Of a stretch of DNA of 64,000 nt, positions 22,001-33,500 are shown in pieces. Position 1 is the stretch's first letter; each line of letters opens with the position of its first letter. The stretch lies in NCBI GenBank assembly GCA_907165065.1, contig OU015530.1, positions 44,518,965 through 44,582,964 on the forward strand, given 5' to 3'. The translations under genes were made by a program, and so were the position numbers. Origin of the DNA: Caprimulgus europaeus (Eukaryota; Chordata; Aves; Caprimulgiformes; Caprimulgidae). Below the pieces are notes generated by a model, which was given only the letters and a program-made list of their open reading frames with translations, had not been told where the DNA came from and ran no database searches.

Positions 22001-23049
22001 TGTGGACAAGATAAAATACTCAAAGTGGATAGGAAAACAGTAGTTATGTCCAACAAAGATGCCCCTCTAGGATTCCTTCCAGATTCAGAACCACATTTGG
22101 CAAAAAAACCCCAAAGCATCACACTATCAAATATATGAAGAAACGGTTCCAAGCCCAGGCCACAGGACACCTCCATTCTTCCGCACAAGGCACAGCCTGA
22201 CTCTGCAGTGCAAACACCCACTCTTGCCTCAGACAGCCAGGGACTCAGGACATGAGTAGTCCTTGCATTCATCACATGAGTCATTAACATTTTCTAGCAA
22301 AACAAGCCTGGTCCTTTCATCACAACTGGGAAATAAACTTTGTCCCGATCAACAGAAGAAACAGTGGAGTACTCACCAGCCTCTACATCTCTTTTCTCCT
22401 GTCTTCTGCTTCAGATATATCACTCAAGGCTGAAACACGTAATTTGCAGTAAGACTGCAGCATGAACATGCACATGGTCTTCCTTTTCCTACTTTATCCC
22501 TCTGGCTCCTGAGCATGAGATACCATGGAGCTCCTTCAAGCACAACCTCTCCTGCAGCATCCTGGCACGTGCATTGCCCAGGATATGTGAGCATCAGCCT
22601 TGCTGTGTGCTAGACCTCACTATGCTGGAGACACCCCAGTTAACACCACGGAATCTGACACTTCTCCATAGAGCAGAATGGCACAAAGCAAGTGCCTTGC
22701 TTGGTTCACAGAATCGGTTCCATAGGATTAGCGCAGCACTGCACTCAGCCTCATTAACATGCCCTTCCTCACCGCTGAAAAGCAGGGCTAATTACTGTGG
22801 ATACAATACTGGCTGATAAAGTCATAGTGTCTTACTGTTCTGGTGCTATTTTAGTTGATACCAGCCTGAGATTATCCACAGCACACTATATTGGATACAG
22901 TGAATGAAATGAGAAATAATGAGGTAAAAAAACCCTTCCTTTGCCTTTTTATTATATTTCAGTAAAGGTTTGGGTCAGGCTTGATTTCAACGCAGTGTGA
23001 AGGCTAGGGGTCAAGTTTCACTGGGGACAACTCAGCTCTTCCTATCCTA
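19023..23049. other. Unassigned non-coding stretch
   Basis: No gene or recognisable element. The longest ORF of the window, 155 codons on minus (21823-22290), lies here. It shows no domain, no splice context and no family motif, and a 72-codon ORF overlaps it on the other strand, so I do not call it. Confidence 0.45.
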
Positions 23050-23305
23050 ATTGCTCAAGCCGTACTCTTCATGATTAATTCTCTCATCAGTGCTTCAAGG
23101 TCTTCAGGGATTTTGGCAAAGATGATTGTGTTATCAGCTGATCTAATGTGGCTTAGGTGCTCTCATTTATCATGATGCCCTTTCCCTCCCTATTCAAGGT
23201 TTTTATAAACTTTTCCAAGCTTGAGGTGAATTGTTTCAGTGTGACAATATCTTCTTGTCTTGTTCTATTCTTTCACTTGATCTCTTCACTTTTCTTGTCA
23301 ACATT
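23050..23305 (-). mobile_element. Decayed RTE-clade LINE: reverse transcriptase palm fragment
   Basis: Read on the minus strand, conceptual translation gives RTRQEDIVTLKQFT (23230-23265) and then SSLEKFIKTLN. These align with the RTE-clade block that typically reads GVRQGDTISPKLFTAALE. Further on, KGIMIN is followed, after a one-base deletion, by EHLSHIRSADNTIIFA (about 23115-23165), matching the NGEYLSHLRFADDIVLFA block. The catalytic FADD box has decayed to SADN (23130-23141), and PEDLEALMREL follows as the usual acidic helix. A stop lies upstream of RTRQ and another follows the last helix, so the copy is dead. The neighbourhood is non-coding. RTE is known in birds both as AviRTE and as much older amniote RTE remnants; the heavy decay favours the latter, but I cannot assign a subfamily. 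The endonuclease part and both ends are not visible. Confidence 0.75.
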
Positions 23306-25747
23306 TAAATGTCACTGCAACACACTGTCCACATGCTTTGGGATTCTGAGAAATCCTTCTTCTTCTCCAGCATTTCTCATGCTGACTGTGTCCAGGTTTT
23401 TTGTGTGTACACCGTTTCCATTACACACCTCATTAGGGGCGTGCACCTGCTCCTGTCGAAGCCAATGGCAAAATTCCCACTTAGTTCAGGAAAAGCAGGT
23501 TTGGACCCAGTGGTATGCCAACTGATAAATTAACTTTCAGACAAAACCCAAAGAGGTAGGATATTTTCCAGGAATATGATTTGCCATTTGAACAAAGGAG
23601 GATTTTTCTAATTGAAGCTGTCACAAAGTTTTCTATATAAAATCAATGGCTCCTTTGTTTATTCACTGCTGAAGACCTGGATGAAAATATGCTCCATAAA
23701 ACCGTTAATAAATAAAATAAATCACAGTCCAGTAGCTTTTTCATAAAGTGAACTTTATTAATGTAGACACCATTAACACTGTAGACTACAATTGCTTATG
23801 ACGTAAAGGGATGCCTGCTATTTGAAATGAATGAAACCACTCCTGAATGGCCCATACTGGATATTCTCCAAGTAATGTCTCTGCATTAAATTATATTTCA
23901 CCAGTGTAGAAGCATGAGGTTTTCAGTTAATCATCTGATGCAAGAGAAAACAGAACAAAGAAATGTAAAAGAACACGAGGGAAAACTCAAAACATTATTT
24001 TAGCCTCTGTGGCAATTTCCAAACAGAGTATGTATTTTTTCTTTTAACAGTTTTGTGACACAGAATGAAAAATATGGTTGGAAATGTCTTTAACATTGTT
24101 CTACCACTATTGCCATTCTGACCTTGTGCAGATGCTGCTTCTGCAAGAGTTAGAATGAGATGTTAGTATGCAGTGGTTTAAAATACAAGATGAGTCTTAT
24201 TTTCCTTTACAGTAAACAATAGTCTCCTTTCTGGAACTTGGCACACCTTTTCCCAAGCTTTCAAATCAATCAGGACATATTTAAAGTTGGTTTATAAAAT
24301 ACAAGACAAGAATAAATACAAGATAAATACAAGAGTAAATACAAGACAAAATAAAAAAACAAGACAATCCACTTTTTTTTTCCCAAACTGGAGTTACTAT
24401 TTTAGGTTGAAAACTTCAGGAAATCAACACCTGGTCAAAATTTTCTGAAAATTTAAGAAATTTGAACTAGTTCTTGTTTGACTCATGACTGGCTATATTG
24501 TCAGTTTTCTAATCCCAAACACAAATTGCTACTCTCACTGGCTGTGGAATTGTAATATAGATTAATGTCCACCGAGCTATAGTTTGAGACCAAATTAATC
24601 TTTCTCATGATGTAAATCAGATTTAAGTCCTAGCCTCCAGAAATTGTTCTATTAATGAATTTCTTTCCTATCCCTTCATCAGAAATAATGAACCCGATCT
24701 GACAATCTTTAATCGAATTCTCATGGAGCTCACTAAAGAAACTGGAAGTTTCTCTGAGTGAACTATAGGATCAAATATACTCTTCATGTCACTGCTACTG
24801 CAGTGAGTTTTTTACATCAGCTTGTAGCCCCTCTGTGCTGATGATACATGTGTGTGACCATGTTGTTCAGAGCATATGATACACAGGCAAAAAAGACAAC
24901 ACAGGTAAAACTGAAAGATACTGTCCTTGGTGTTCAGCAAGTATCAGATAAGGCAGCATCATCTCACTCCTTGTCAGCCTTGCACAAAACCCAGGTTTCC
25001 CCCTCCGCCAAGTAACCTTTCTCTCCAGCCTTTTTGTGCTGATAAGAGTCTAGTGGGAGGTCAGTTGCCATGACTGCACATCATATCCCTTTTCTACTTG
25101 ATATCATGCTTCATAGTGTTTATTATGGAGCGATGCAGATATCAATCGCACTAGGTAAGAAAGTCTGAATTTCAAACTTAGTTATTTGAAAGGTAATTGC
25201 CATGGAGAGTATGAAACAGATCTTCACACCCTCTGCTAGTCATACCTTTCTTTAAGGACTTCAGTGCTTCGGCAGAGCTCAGGCTTTCAAAAGACATCAG
25301 CCCAGCTTCCTTATTTCGGTTTTCATAACGAAAGTCACTGAAGTCATTCTGTTTACTAACAAATGCCTGTGGGACATTAAAAACCTAAACATGAAAGTAC
25401 CATGAAATGCCTCTATAATGCCCTTCACTATAAGATTATGTTCTATACGAGGTTATTGCACTTTGACTATCAGCTACACTGATCTTCCCGAGTAACGCAG
25501 TCAATTTTACTGTGCACTTCACACACAATACACTGATTCCTTGGCTCCTGAGAACAGACTAATTGAGAGGGTGTGCTGTATTACAGAACGTGATTTGCCT
25601 AAAAAGATTACCATCTAGCTCATTAATTTTACATTACCATACCATGCTTCTATTGATGTTATCACAGTGCTTTCTACAACTACTTACTGCAATCACAAAA
25701 ATGCACAGACATCACATAGCCATTAAGGTGATGAAAAGATTTTTAGA
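23306..25747. other. Unassigned non-coding stretch
   Basis: The first 100-150 bases may continue the RTE fossil, but similarity fades. A 12-mer tandem cluster lies at 24293-24366. No gene is visible. Confidence 0.4.
24293..24366. repeat. A-rich tandem cluster of AATAAATACAAG-type units
   Basis: Units ATACAAGACAAG, AATAAATACAAG, ATAAATACAAG, AGTAAATACAAG and ACAAAATAAAA follow each other with one- to two-base differences. It looks like a short, imperfect minisatellite of about 11-12 bases. Confidence 0.7.
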
Positions 25748-25915
25748 GATATTATTTATTTATGTTATAGCAGTGCCTCCTGGTCTTGGTCAATATTGGG
25801 ACCCACTGTGTCAACACAGAAAATGTGTTCCCTGTCCTGAAAAACCTGGAGTCTAATTAGTCCTAGAAGCAAGACAACTATGACACAAACAAATACGAAG
25901 AAGGAAAAAGCAGTA
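25748..25915 (+). mobile_element. Ancient amniote interspersed repeat fragment
   Basis: The order TTATTTATGTTATAGCAGTG (25755), GTCAATATTGGGACCCACTG, CAACACAGAAAATGTGTTCC, CCTGTCCTGAAAAACCTGG and AGTCTAATTAG follows an abundant turtle/crocodile repeat. That repeat reads 'tagcagtgcctaggagccccagtcatgg...', 'aacacagaacaaaaagacagtccctgcc' and 'gagcttacaatctaa'. The match is collinear over about 160 bases, with many substitutions. A chance 97-codon ORF (25563-25856) runs through it and is not a gene. The family name is uncertain. Confidence 0.55.
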
Positions 25916-28900
25916 GTTATGACTTGCATTTAAATAAACCAAATATTTACACAACTGGAGAACTTATGTGCATTTTATAAATGTATATTATAGGAAAATT
26001 GCAAGAAAAGTTGATAAACAGTAAGAGTGAGCAACAACAGGATGGAAGCAATTGCCAAGGGGACAACTAAGAGACGACTGAACTGGTGCAAGTTTTCATC
26101 CCGAAAGGGCAGCCATGGATAGTATTTGAGGGAAAAGAATTCAAATGGATCAGACAGAAGCTGATCTTATTAGCAAAACCAATGCTGCAGGGTTAGTACA
26201 ATTAGATATAGTATTTCTGAATGAAAATGGTAATATTATAATAATTTATGAAGTGTCTCAGACAAGGAACTAGATTTGCTGGGCATTAGACAGTGTATGT
26301 GGGCATCAGTATTCTGAGGGATGATCTGGGTGAAGCCCAGAAGGAGATTCTATCAGCAGAGGTTTGAAGGAGTCAGAAGGTATCCAGGTCCCTTCTTTTC
26401 AAAAGCCAATGCTGACACAGTCTAAAGGAAGCATTTCCATTTTACAAAGACTTCTTAAATTCTGAGAAAAATGGCCTTTTTTTTCTGAATGAAATCGTAA
26501 GAAGAAAGTAGAAATTTCACTTGAAAATTAATTGTAGTAAGAACCTGATTGAAAGAACCAAAATATTTTGCTGTGAAAAATTGGGGTGAAATTCTGCAAC
26601 ATAAGCATATGTGCCCAGTACCATCTGAGACACCCACGACACCAGCTGAACAAGCACAAGATGAGAGGTACCTGGCACGGCTCCTTTGACTGCAGGAAGT
26701 TAGGAGTGCTGGCATTTACAGCTGAGTTCAGGAAACCACTCTCTGCTCTCTCACAGCAATGAGTCTGAAGCTGTGAGATCGTCAGCTCTGAGGAGGACCT
26801 CCAAGGCTGCTAGACACAGTGTTGTAGAGCCAGGAGCTGAATAACAGAGCTGAAGTCCTCAGAGCTTCCAGGCTCCTTGCTCCTTCCAGTCTCCAGGAGA
26901 CTAAAGCAGTGAGTTTTGCCTTTCCCCAGCTCATCACAATAATTCTATACAGTGTGCTAAAACCTCCCCATTACTCCCTGTTTCATCCTTTCCCTCTGTC
27001 TGCAATATCAAAAGGTCTAATGGGCAACACAACAGCTCTGAGCTTAGTTGTTGTTGATTGTCATTCTAGCATGGGTGAGAAGCACTGATGAGGCAGTTGT
27101 ATTCCTGGGACCCCTGCTCCATGTTAGGAGCCACTGCAGACTGAAGAATCTCAGCTGAACAGAAAGATGAACCTAAAGACTTCAGATCTTCATCTGCAAA
27201 ACTGATCTAAGGCTCCGGTGGTTCATGCATGTATGGCAGGGAGTCTGCAGACTCACAGGAAATCTAGCCCCAGGGTACTGGCACGACAGAGTTCATCAAA
27301 ATGGCAGATTCTGTATAACACAGTTGCTTTGAAGCCCCTAGCAGCCCATAAAATGAGCTTGCAGGAGTTCTGGCGTGTTGCTGTCAGAAACCCACCTGTA
27401 TTTCTCTTGTAGTTCAGCAAAAACAACGTACTTCCAGAAGACAATCTGGATTTCATAATAGAAAGACAGTTGGAAATATTCAATACACTCAAACAGGAAG
27501 GTCAAGCAGTGAAGATAAGAGATAAGGAAAAATTAGACCACTTAATCAGCTTCTCCCTGTGGCTAGACACAAGCAATAAAAATATCATGAAATAAACTGC
27601 AAGGAACTAATAGCAAGGAAATACATATATTTAAAACTACTATTCATCCTTACAGCTTTTTATAGTTACCAAAAAAACAATAGCTTTATAGTTCTATCAT
27701 AAATTCTTCCTGCAGTACAGTCTAGGGCATTACACCACATTAGCTCACCCCTAGAATCTGGTATTGGTTTTTATTTTTCCCTCTCTAATGCTGTCTTTAC
27801 TCAGAAGAGATGCAGCTGTGGTGATGCTCCTAAAGACATTTGTCCCTCTGTCTCACAGACATGGTTTCAATTAAGTTTAATTACAGCTCCCGTAGTTTCA
27901 GACCAAAGTCAGTTTCACACTATAATGTGTGGCTTTTATTGCAGGGGAGCTCAACTCTGAAAGCTCTACAGCAAGAATAGACAAGCTGCTGCCACCCCAA
28001 TAGTATTATTTGCAGTGACAATGGGTTAGATTCAAACTCTTTTTTATATATATTATTTGAGGCTTATTCAGGGCTCCACTGCTGCAACCTGTAAGCAAGG
28101 AAAAAGATGGAGTGAGTAAAAGATGAAAGCAGCTCTCCTGAGGCAGATTGTTATCACGAATCTCACTGTCTCTGATGCTTTTTTGGAAACTCCAGCTCCT
28201 GCTGTCAGTTGATTAAAAAAGAGCAGATTCTTTTTTCTTAAAAAAAAAAAAAGTTATTATCACTGGCAATTACAGAGAAAAATCCTGAAAACATGACTGA
28301 AGTGTTCCTGCAGGGCTCCAAGAAGAAGGCAAAGGAAAAGAGCTGAGCAGTTATTTCTCTGACAACCTTATTTTAAGCAAAACTCAAGGTTTTAGAAGGA
28401 CTTTGGACTGTAAACAGGCATCTACATGGTATGAATCAAAGTATAAATCTCATGCCTAAAAGTTTAAGAGTAAGGAGAGTCACTCCTTTAGTGCTGAAAA
28501 CAGACATTTTGGTACAGATGCTCATACAATCATGGTAGATTCATGCACCTCTTAGACTGCTCCAAGCTTAGCTTCTGCACAGCAAGCAGCTTGAGGCAGA
28601 GCTGCATACTTTGAGTACTACCAGGTTTTTAATGTCACCCCAGATCTTTGTTGTTCAGAACCTAGTATCTGCTGCTGCGATGTATTATGGGGATGTTGCA
28701 CTTTAACTCTCTCCTCAAATACAGAAAATGGCATGCAAAAATCTGTGAAGTAAATGCAAATCCACCTTCTGAATAGGCCAGACACATGGCACCATATTAG
28801 GAGCTCTATTTCTCAGGCATCAGACAAGTCATTTTTGAATTTGTTGACGCCATGCACAGGATCCATATAAAGCCAGGCACAGAATCCAAGAACAAACTGA

Positions 28901-29746
28901 AAAGGAAAAACAAGCAGCATTTGCTCCCAGCAGTGATTGCAGCCACATGGCACTTTTGGCTGCCGTGTGGAAAACATTCATTAGCCTATTTAACCAAAAT
29001 TAACTATGAAAATGTACTCTTGAGTTTTCTTCCCTCACATTGGTAAGTTGTCTTTTAACATAAGTGTTTTATAACCAATTTAAAGCAATTTTTCCTGTAA
29101 ATGGTATCATTATTATCATTATGCTGGGAAAGGTTAGGTCATGATTTTTCTCAGAGTTCTGAGAATCCCATTTTACTTGCTAAAATGTCAGGAAAAAACT
29201 CATATCTTAGATTCACTGAGGTGCAGTAAACTAACGTCAAGAAATAAAGCATCCTACTGGACAAAATAGAAGCAATGAACTGTAGTATGTAACTGTATTT
29301 ACATACTTCCACAAACATCTTTCTTCTCATACAAACCAAATCAACATCCCAGGTTCAATAGCAAATATTTCAAATCACCTGACCATGTCTCACATCATGG
29401 TCTTGGCTGCACCAAAAGCAGAAAAAAGTTCTAAGTTGCAATCATGATTTTACGCCACTGAATCAAAGTACCTCTGTGTCAGACTTTGCACACTTCCCCT
29501 CCATCTCTCTAATGTGATTAATCAATTCAACTCTCCATAGGAGAGTATATATGTAAATCTGTATTTGCCACCATGTGTACACTTCAGTTGCAAATATATA
29601 TATATATATATATATTTGAATGAGGTCTTATTGGAAAAAGAGTCTTTGAATGACATTGTTTCACACTCTGTTAAAGACAGTGGAGATTTTTTGTTTCAGT
29701 GGAGTTGGAATTTCAGCCTTCCCTCTTTGGTAACCCCTCATTTGTC
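25916..29746. other. Unassigned non-coding stretch
   Basis: No gene is supported. The first few hundred bases may continue the repeat at 25748. A (TA)n run is at 29593-29615 and an 11-A run near 28241. ORFs are short and unrecognised. Confidence 0.4.
29593..29615. repeat. (TA)n microsatellite
   Basis: About eleven TA dinucleotide units, uninterrupted. Confidence 0.85.
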
Positions 29747-30525
29747 ATAAGAGAACATAGCAACACCTGTGCTGAACGAGACTGCTGGTCCATCTGGCTC
29801 AGCATGCTTTCTCTAGCAGTGTAACAACAAGGCAAGCACAAAGTGACACTTGCCCAAAATACAATCCAGCAATTTGCAACACACAGCTTCCTTAGCTAAG
29901 GATGATGTCTTTGCACTTATTAGCCCTCACAGTATATATTTTTGTAGTTGCTTTTCAAACTCCATAAACTTTTAGCATCTGCAATATCCTGTGGCGAGAA
30001 ATTCCACAGCTTTCTTATATGCCATGGGGACCTCTTCCCCTTTTTTGTCGAACTTTTCAACTACTAGCTTGTACGTATAGCTGGTCTCCTAGTTCTTGTG
30101 CTGCAAGAGATCCATGTGAACCTTCCCTATGCCTCTCATGATTGTATACATTTGTCAAATTTTCTGTTTTGTTTTCTATCTTTTTCCTAGCATTTCTTAA
30201 CACTTGGTTTGTTTCTTGCTACTAATGAACACTGAGCTGATGTTTTAACAAAACTGTCTGTTATAATGCCACAATTTCATTCCTAAATTCCTCATTAGCT
30301 CATCATTTTATAGGTGAAGTTAGAATTTTCTCCTGTGCACCCCTTTCTCCTTTACGTTAACTATATTAAATTCATATGCCATTTTATTGTCTAATCATTC
30401 AGTATCATAAGGTCCTTCTACAACACTTTATCCATGTTGGCTGTCATTTCTACTACCCTGAATAACAGTCCCATCAGTAAGCTTTATCACCCCACTCTTT
30501 ACTTCCTCAATAACTGCTTATTGTT
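29747..30525 (-). mobile_element. Ancient CR1 LINE 3' portion, minus strand
   Basis: Collinear with the reverse complement of the CR1 type abundant in turtles and crocodiles. Matching words in order: ATAAGAGAACATAGCAA (29747), GCTGGTCCATCTGGCTCAGC (29785), TCAAACTCCATAAACTTTTA (29957), CCTGTGGCGAGAAATTCCAC (29989), CTCCTAGTTCTTGTGCTGC (30087), CTCATGATTGTATACATTTG (30137), TTCATATGCCATTTTATTG (30371), TCAGTATCATAAGGTCCTTC (30399) and AAGCTTTATCACCCCACTC (30479). In the sense strand this covers the end of the reverse transcriptase ORF and the 3' region, but stops and indels make it non-functional. The high divergence dates it well before the tailed CR1 at 18560. The 100-codon plus ORF at 30434-30736 is antisense to it and not a gene. 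Confidence 0.8.
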
Positions 30526-33500
30526 TAATCTCTACTGCTTGCAGTTTCAATTTTTAGAGTGTGATGAGTTGTGTACGATTACAACACAGTACATCAGGAA
30601 TGAAAGATTTAGAAGAATTATTGCACAACATTTCTATTCCTTTTATCACCTTTTCCTCTTCCCCATCTGTCCTACATTCTCCCTGTTCTCAATACTCTGC
30701 AGAGAAAAGTTATGTCATTCAAGGAAATTACACTGATAGCTGTTCTCTGAAAAGAACATCTGGATAATTAAAAGATAACTTCTCTTAGTTCTGGAGCCTG
30801 TGCTAACTGACCTAGAACCAGGACAAGCTTTGAAAAAGAGGGTTGAATGTACATGTGAGGAGAATCATCATTTCGTCCATTTAGTGTGATGTTCTGACAG
30901 AATCAACTGCAGTTTTCTTCTTACTGTCTGGTGGGCTGACAAGAAAGCTCTCCAAGGCCAGAACAAAGAATGCTCCAGGGATCTGACAGCACACAGGATT
31001 TATGTAGCAGCAGACCATCATCCTATTCAGAAGCATTTAGCCAGAGTAGTTTGCCTTGCCTCTACATCCAATTTCCATCAGTCAGAAATGTCAAGGGACT
31101 AGAAGGATTTAAGAGCAGAGGGTAACCTTTCTTTGGGAGTTGGTTTATTCATTCACAACATGCAGGAAGTCTGAGTATGTACTTAAAAAGGCAGGAAAAA
31201 ATATACAAAGTTGTTGTCAAATCTGTCAAATTCTTTCCACAGATTGTTGAAAGAAGTGTCTTACTTACAATCCTAAGAAATACGATCTTCAGGATTTCTG
31301 TTTTCCCTAAGTCTAATGACAAAAAAATGTTCCTCTTGCATTTCGTCCCCCTGAAGTCCTCTCTCCGAGTGTCAGACTTTGACTAAACTTCACCCAGCAT
31401 AAGAAATGTGAAACCCACAGCTCAGATAATTCATTATTTGGGACTCATTTTAGCATTGATTACAGTTTCAAGAAAACATGCAAACTTGTGGGGGTTTTTT
31501 GGTTTGTTTTGTTTTTTTTTTTTAGTAAAGTCTTTGCATTTTCTCTTTAGATTTTTTTTCTTCCAGTGAATCACATGTGTCTAATGGCTCCAAAGTTTTC
31601 TAAAGAAGAAACAATCATCCACCATTTATCCTGCATGTATGGAGCCAGGATAAGGTCATTCCCTTATTATATGTGTTGTATAAGTTTAATGTAAATTAGG
31701 CAATACAATTTATAAAGCCAGTTTATATTTGGAATAATTTGACATTTTATGTGACCACCGTCTTACTGTAGTTTATGACCTGCTTAAGTCACTCACTCAT
31801 ATTTTCTAAGAACAAGCACCTTCACTTTAGTCACATCCACAGATTCACTTAACTGGCTGACAATTGTTTATATTATCAAAATTGGGAGACACATCACAGG
31901 CATTTCAGTTGGCTATGCAGTTCTGTCAGCAGCTGTTCACAAGTATTGTGAAACTTGTGCTTTCTATGAGCAACCTTGTGAGTATTTACTTTAGCCTACA
32001 GATTTTCACTGCAAACAAAGGTTGTGAGTATCAGAGTTGAAAGCCAAATTTTTTATTCATAAGCAGTTTTTGCAGTCAACGTTGAGCCTGAAAATGATAC
32101 TGAGTTTGCCTTGAGAGTAGAAAATAGCAATTTAAGCAAAATCACCGACTGTCATGCACAAAAAACAAGTTAGAAATGCATTTGCATGAATAGTCAAGGA
32201 ACTGAAATGAAAATTCCTCTTTTGATGTATTAGGCTCTCAAAGACTGTCTAATGAAGATTATAGTGATTCCCTTTTTATATTATTAATAGACGTGTTCCA
32301 AAAAATACTTTTGCTCTGTTTCTTTGCAAATACTATTTGTTGGCCACAGGGTTCAGCACCTACTTCTTTAACATTTCAGCAGGTATCACATTTCAATTCT
32401 GTTTTCCTTCCAAGAAATGTCACTTCCAGAATAACTTTGTTGAAAGTACTATTAAATGCACAAAAAGGTGTTTTGAAGCATGCACTTGGGACTATGTAGA
32501 ATAAACCCTTAAACTCACCTTTATGTTATGAAAACTCATTGTTTGTTGAAGGTGGACAGACTAGACTTTTCCTGCTTTCCTTTGAGGACAAAAAGAAATG
32601 GCAGCTGTACCTAGCACAAGGCATTGCCATCTGTATGCATTAGAGTAAGCCAATTTAATTCTTAGGATAATAGGACTTTCCAAGCTTCCCAAGCTACAGG
32701 CAAAAAGAATATATTCCACTTTGTTGTCTTAGATCCTGAATCTGATTTTCCTCCCAACTGAAATGATTGCCTTAATGCTAAGCATCGATACTGGTATGTT
32801 TATTTGGTGAGCGCATATTTTGAAACAATATTTGAATAAAAAATTCTGTAAAGGAAATAATGAAAGACAAGTAAGGTCATCTGTCACTTTTTGAGCCCTA
32901 GAAAAACATATAATTCTCAGAAAATCAGTTTCTGTATTAAAAATATGCACAAGAAAATGAATGACAGAGGAGGAAAGAGAAATGAGAAGAAAAGCTACTT
33001 TGTGTTTCATTTTGATAGAAAAAAATCTGTATCAGTCAAATGAGGTTTTTGCTGTAACATAATTCAGATGAGTCATAATGTTGATTCTTATACCAAACGC
33101 ACCAGAGTCTGTGAGATAGCAAGTTCAGACCCATAGTTGAGAGAATTATTTATCAGTCTGAGTTGAATAAGACATCATTCATTTAACAGAAATTAGAAGT
33201 AGCTGCCTTGGCAGAGTTTGCCTGTGGAATAACAAGAGGATGGGCAAGAATCCTTATAAAGCTGAAGAAGTCTGTTTACTGACTTGAGCAGACTTTGAAG
33301 GGAGTCTCTTTGCATTCTGCTTGCAGTGCTCTGTGCACAGAGTTGTCCTTATCTTTAAATGAACAAATGCTGAAAATCGTCTGCCCGACCAGTCTGCCTC
33401 AGCAGAGCAGGATAAACGTGCTCAGCTGAATGCACAGTTAACTCTCTTCACTAGGGCTTTACGTGTGGACCGTTATTTTCATCTTTATTTTTAATGATTT

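Noticed and set aside
21823-22290. Longest ORF, 155 codons, minus strand
   Set aside because: No domain, motif, signal peptide or family resemblance, with a competing ORF on the opposite strand. The length is within chance expectation for 64 kb of vertebrate DNA.
23157-23525. 122-codon ORF, plus strand
   Set aside because: It is antisense to the RTE reverse transcriptase fossil, whose motifs lie on minus.
26580-26640. Possible fragment of the same old repeat group (GGGGTGAAATTCTGCAAC)
   Set aside because: The match is one word of under 20 bases, with no collinear extension.
30434-30736. 100-codon ORF, plus strand
   Set aside because: It begins inside the ancient CR1 in antisense orientation and shows no motif.
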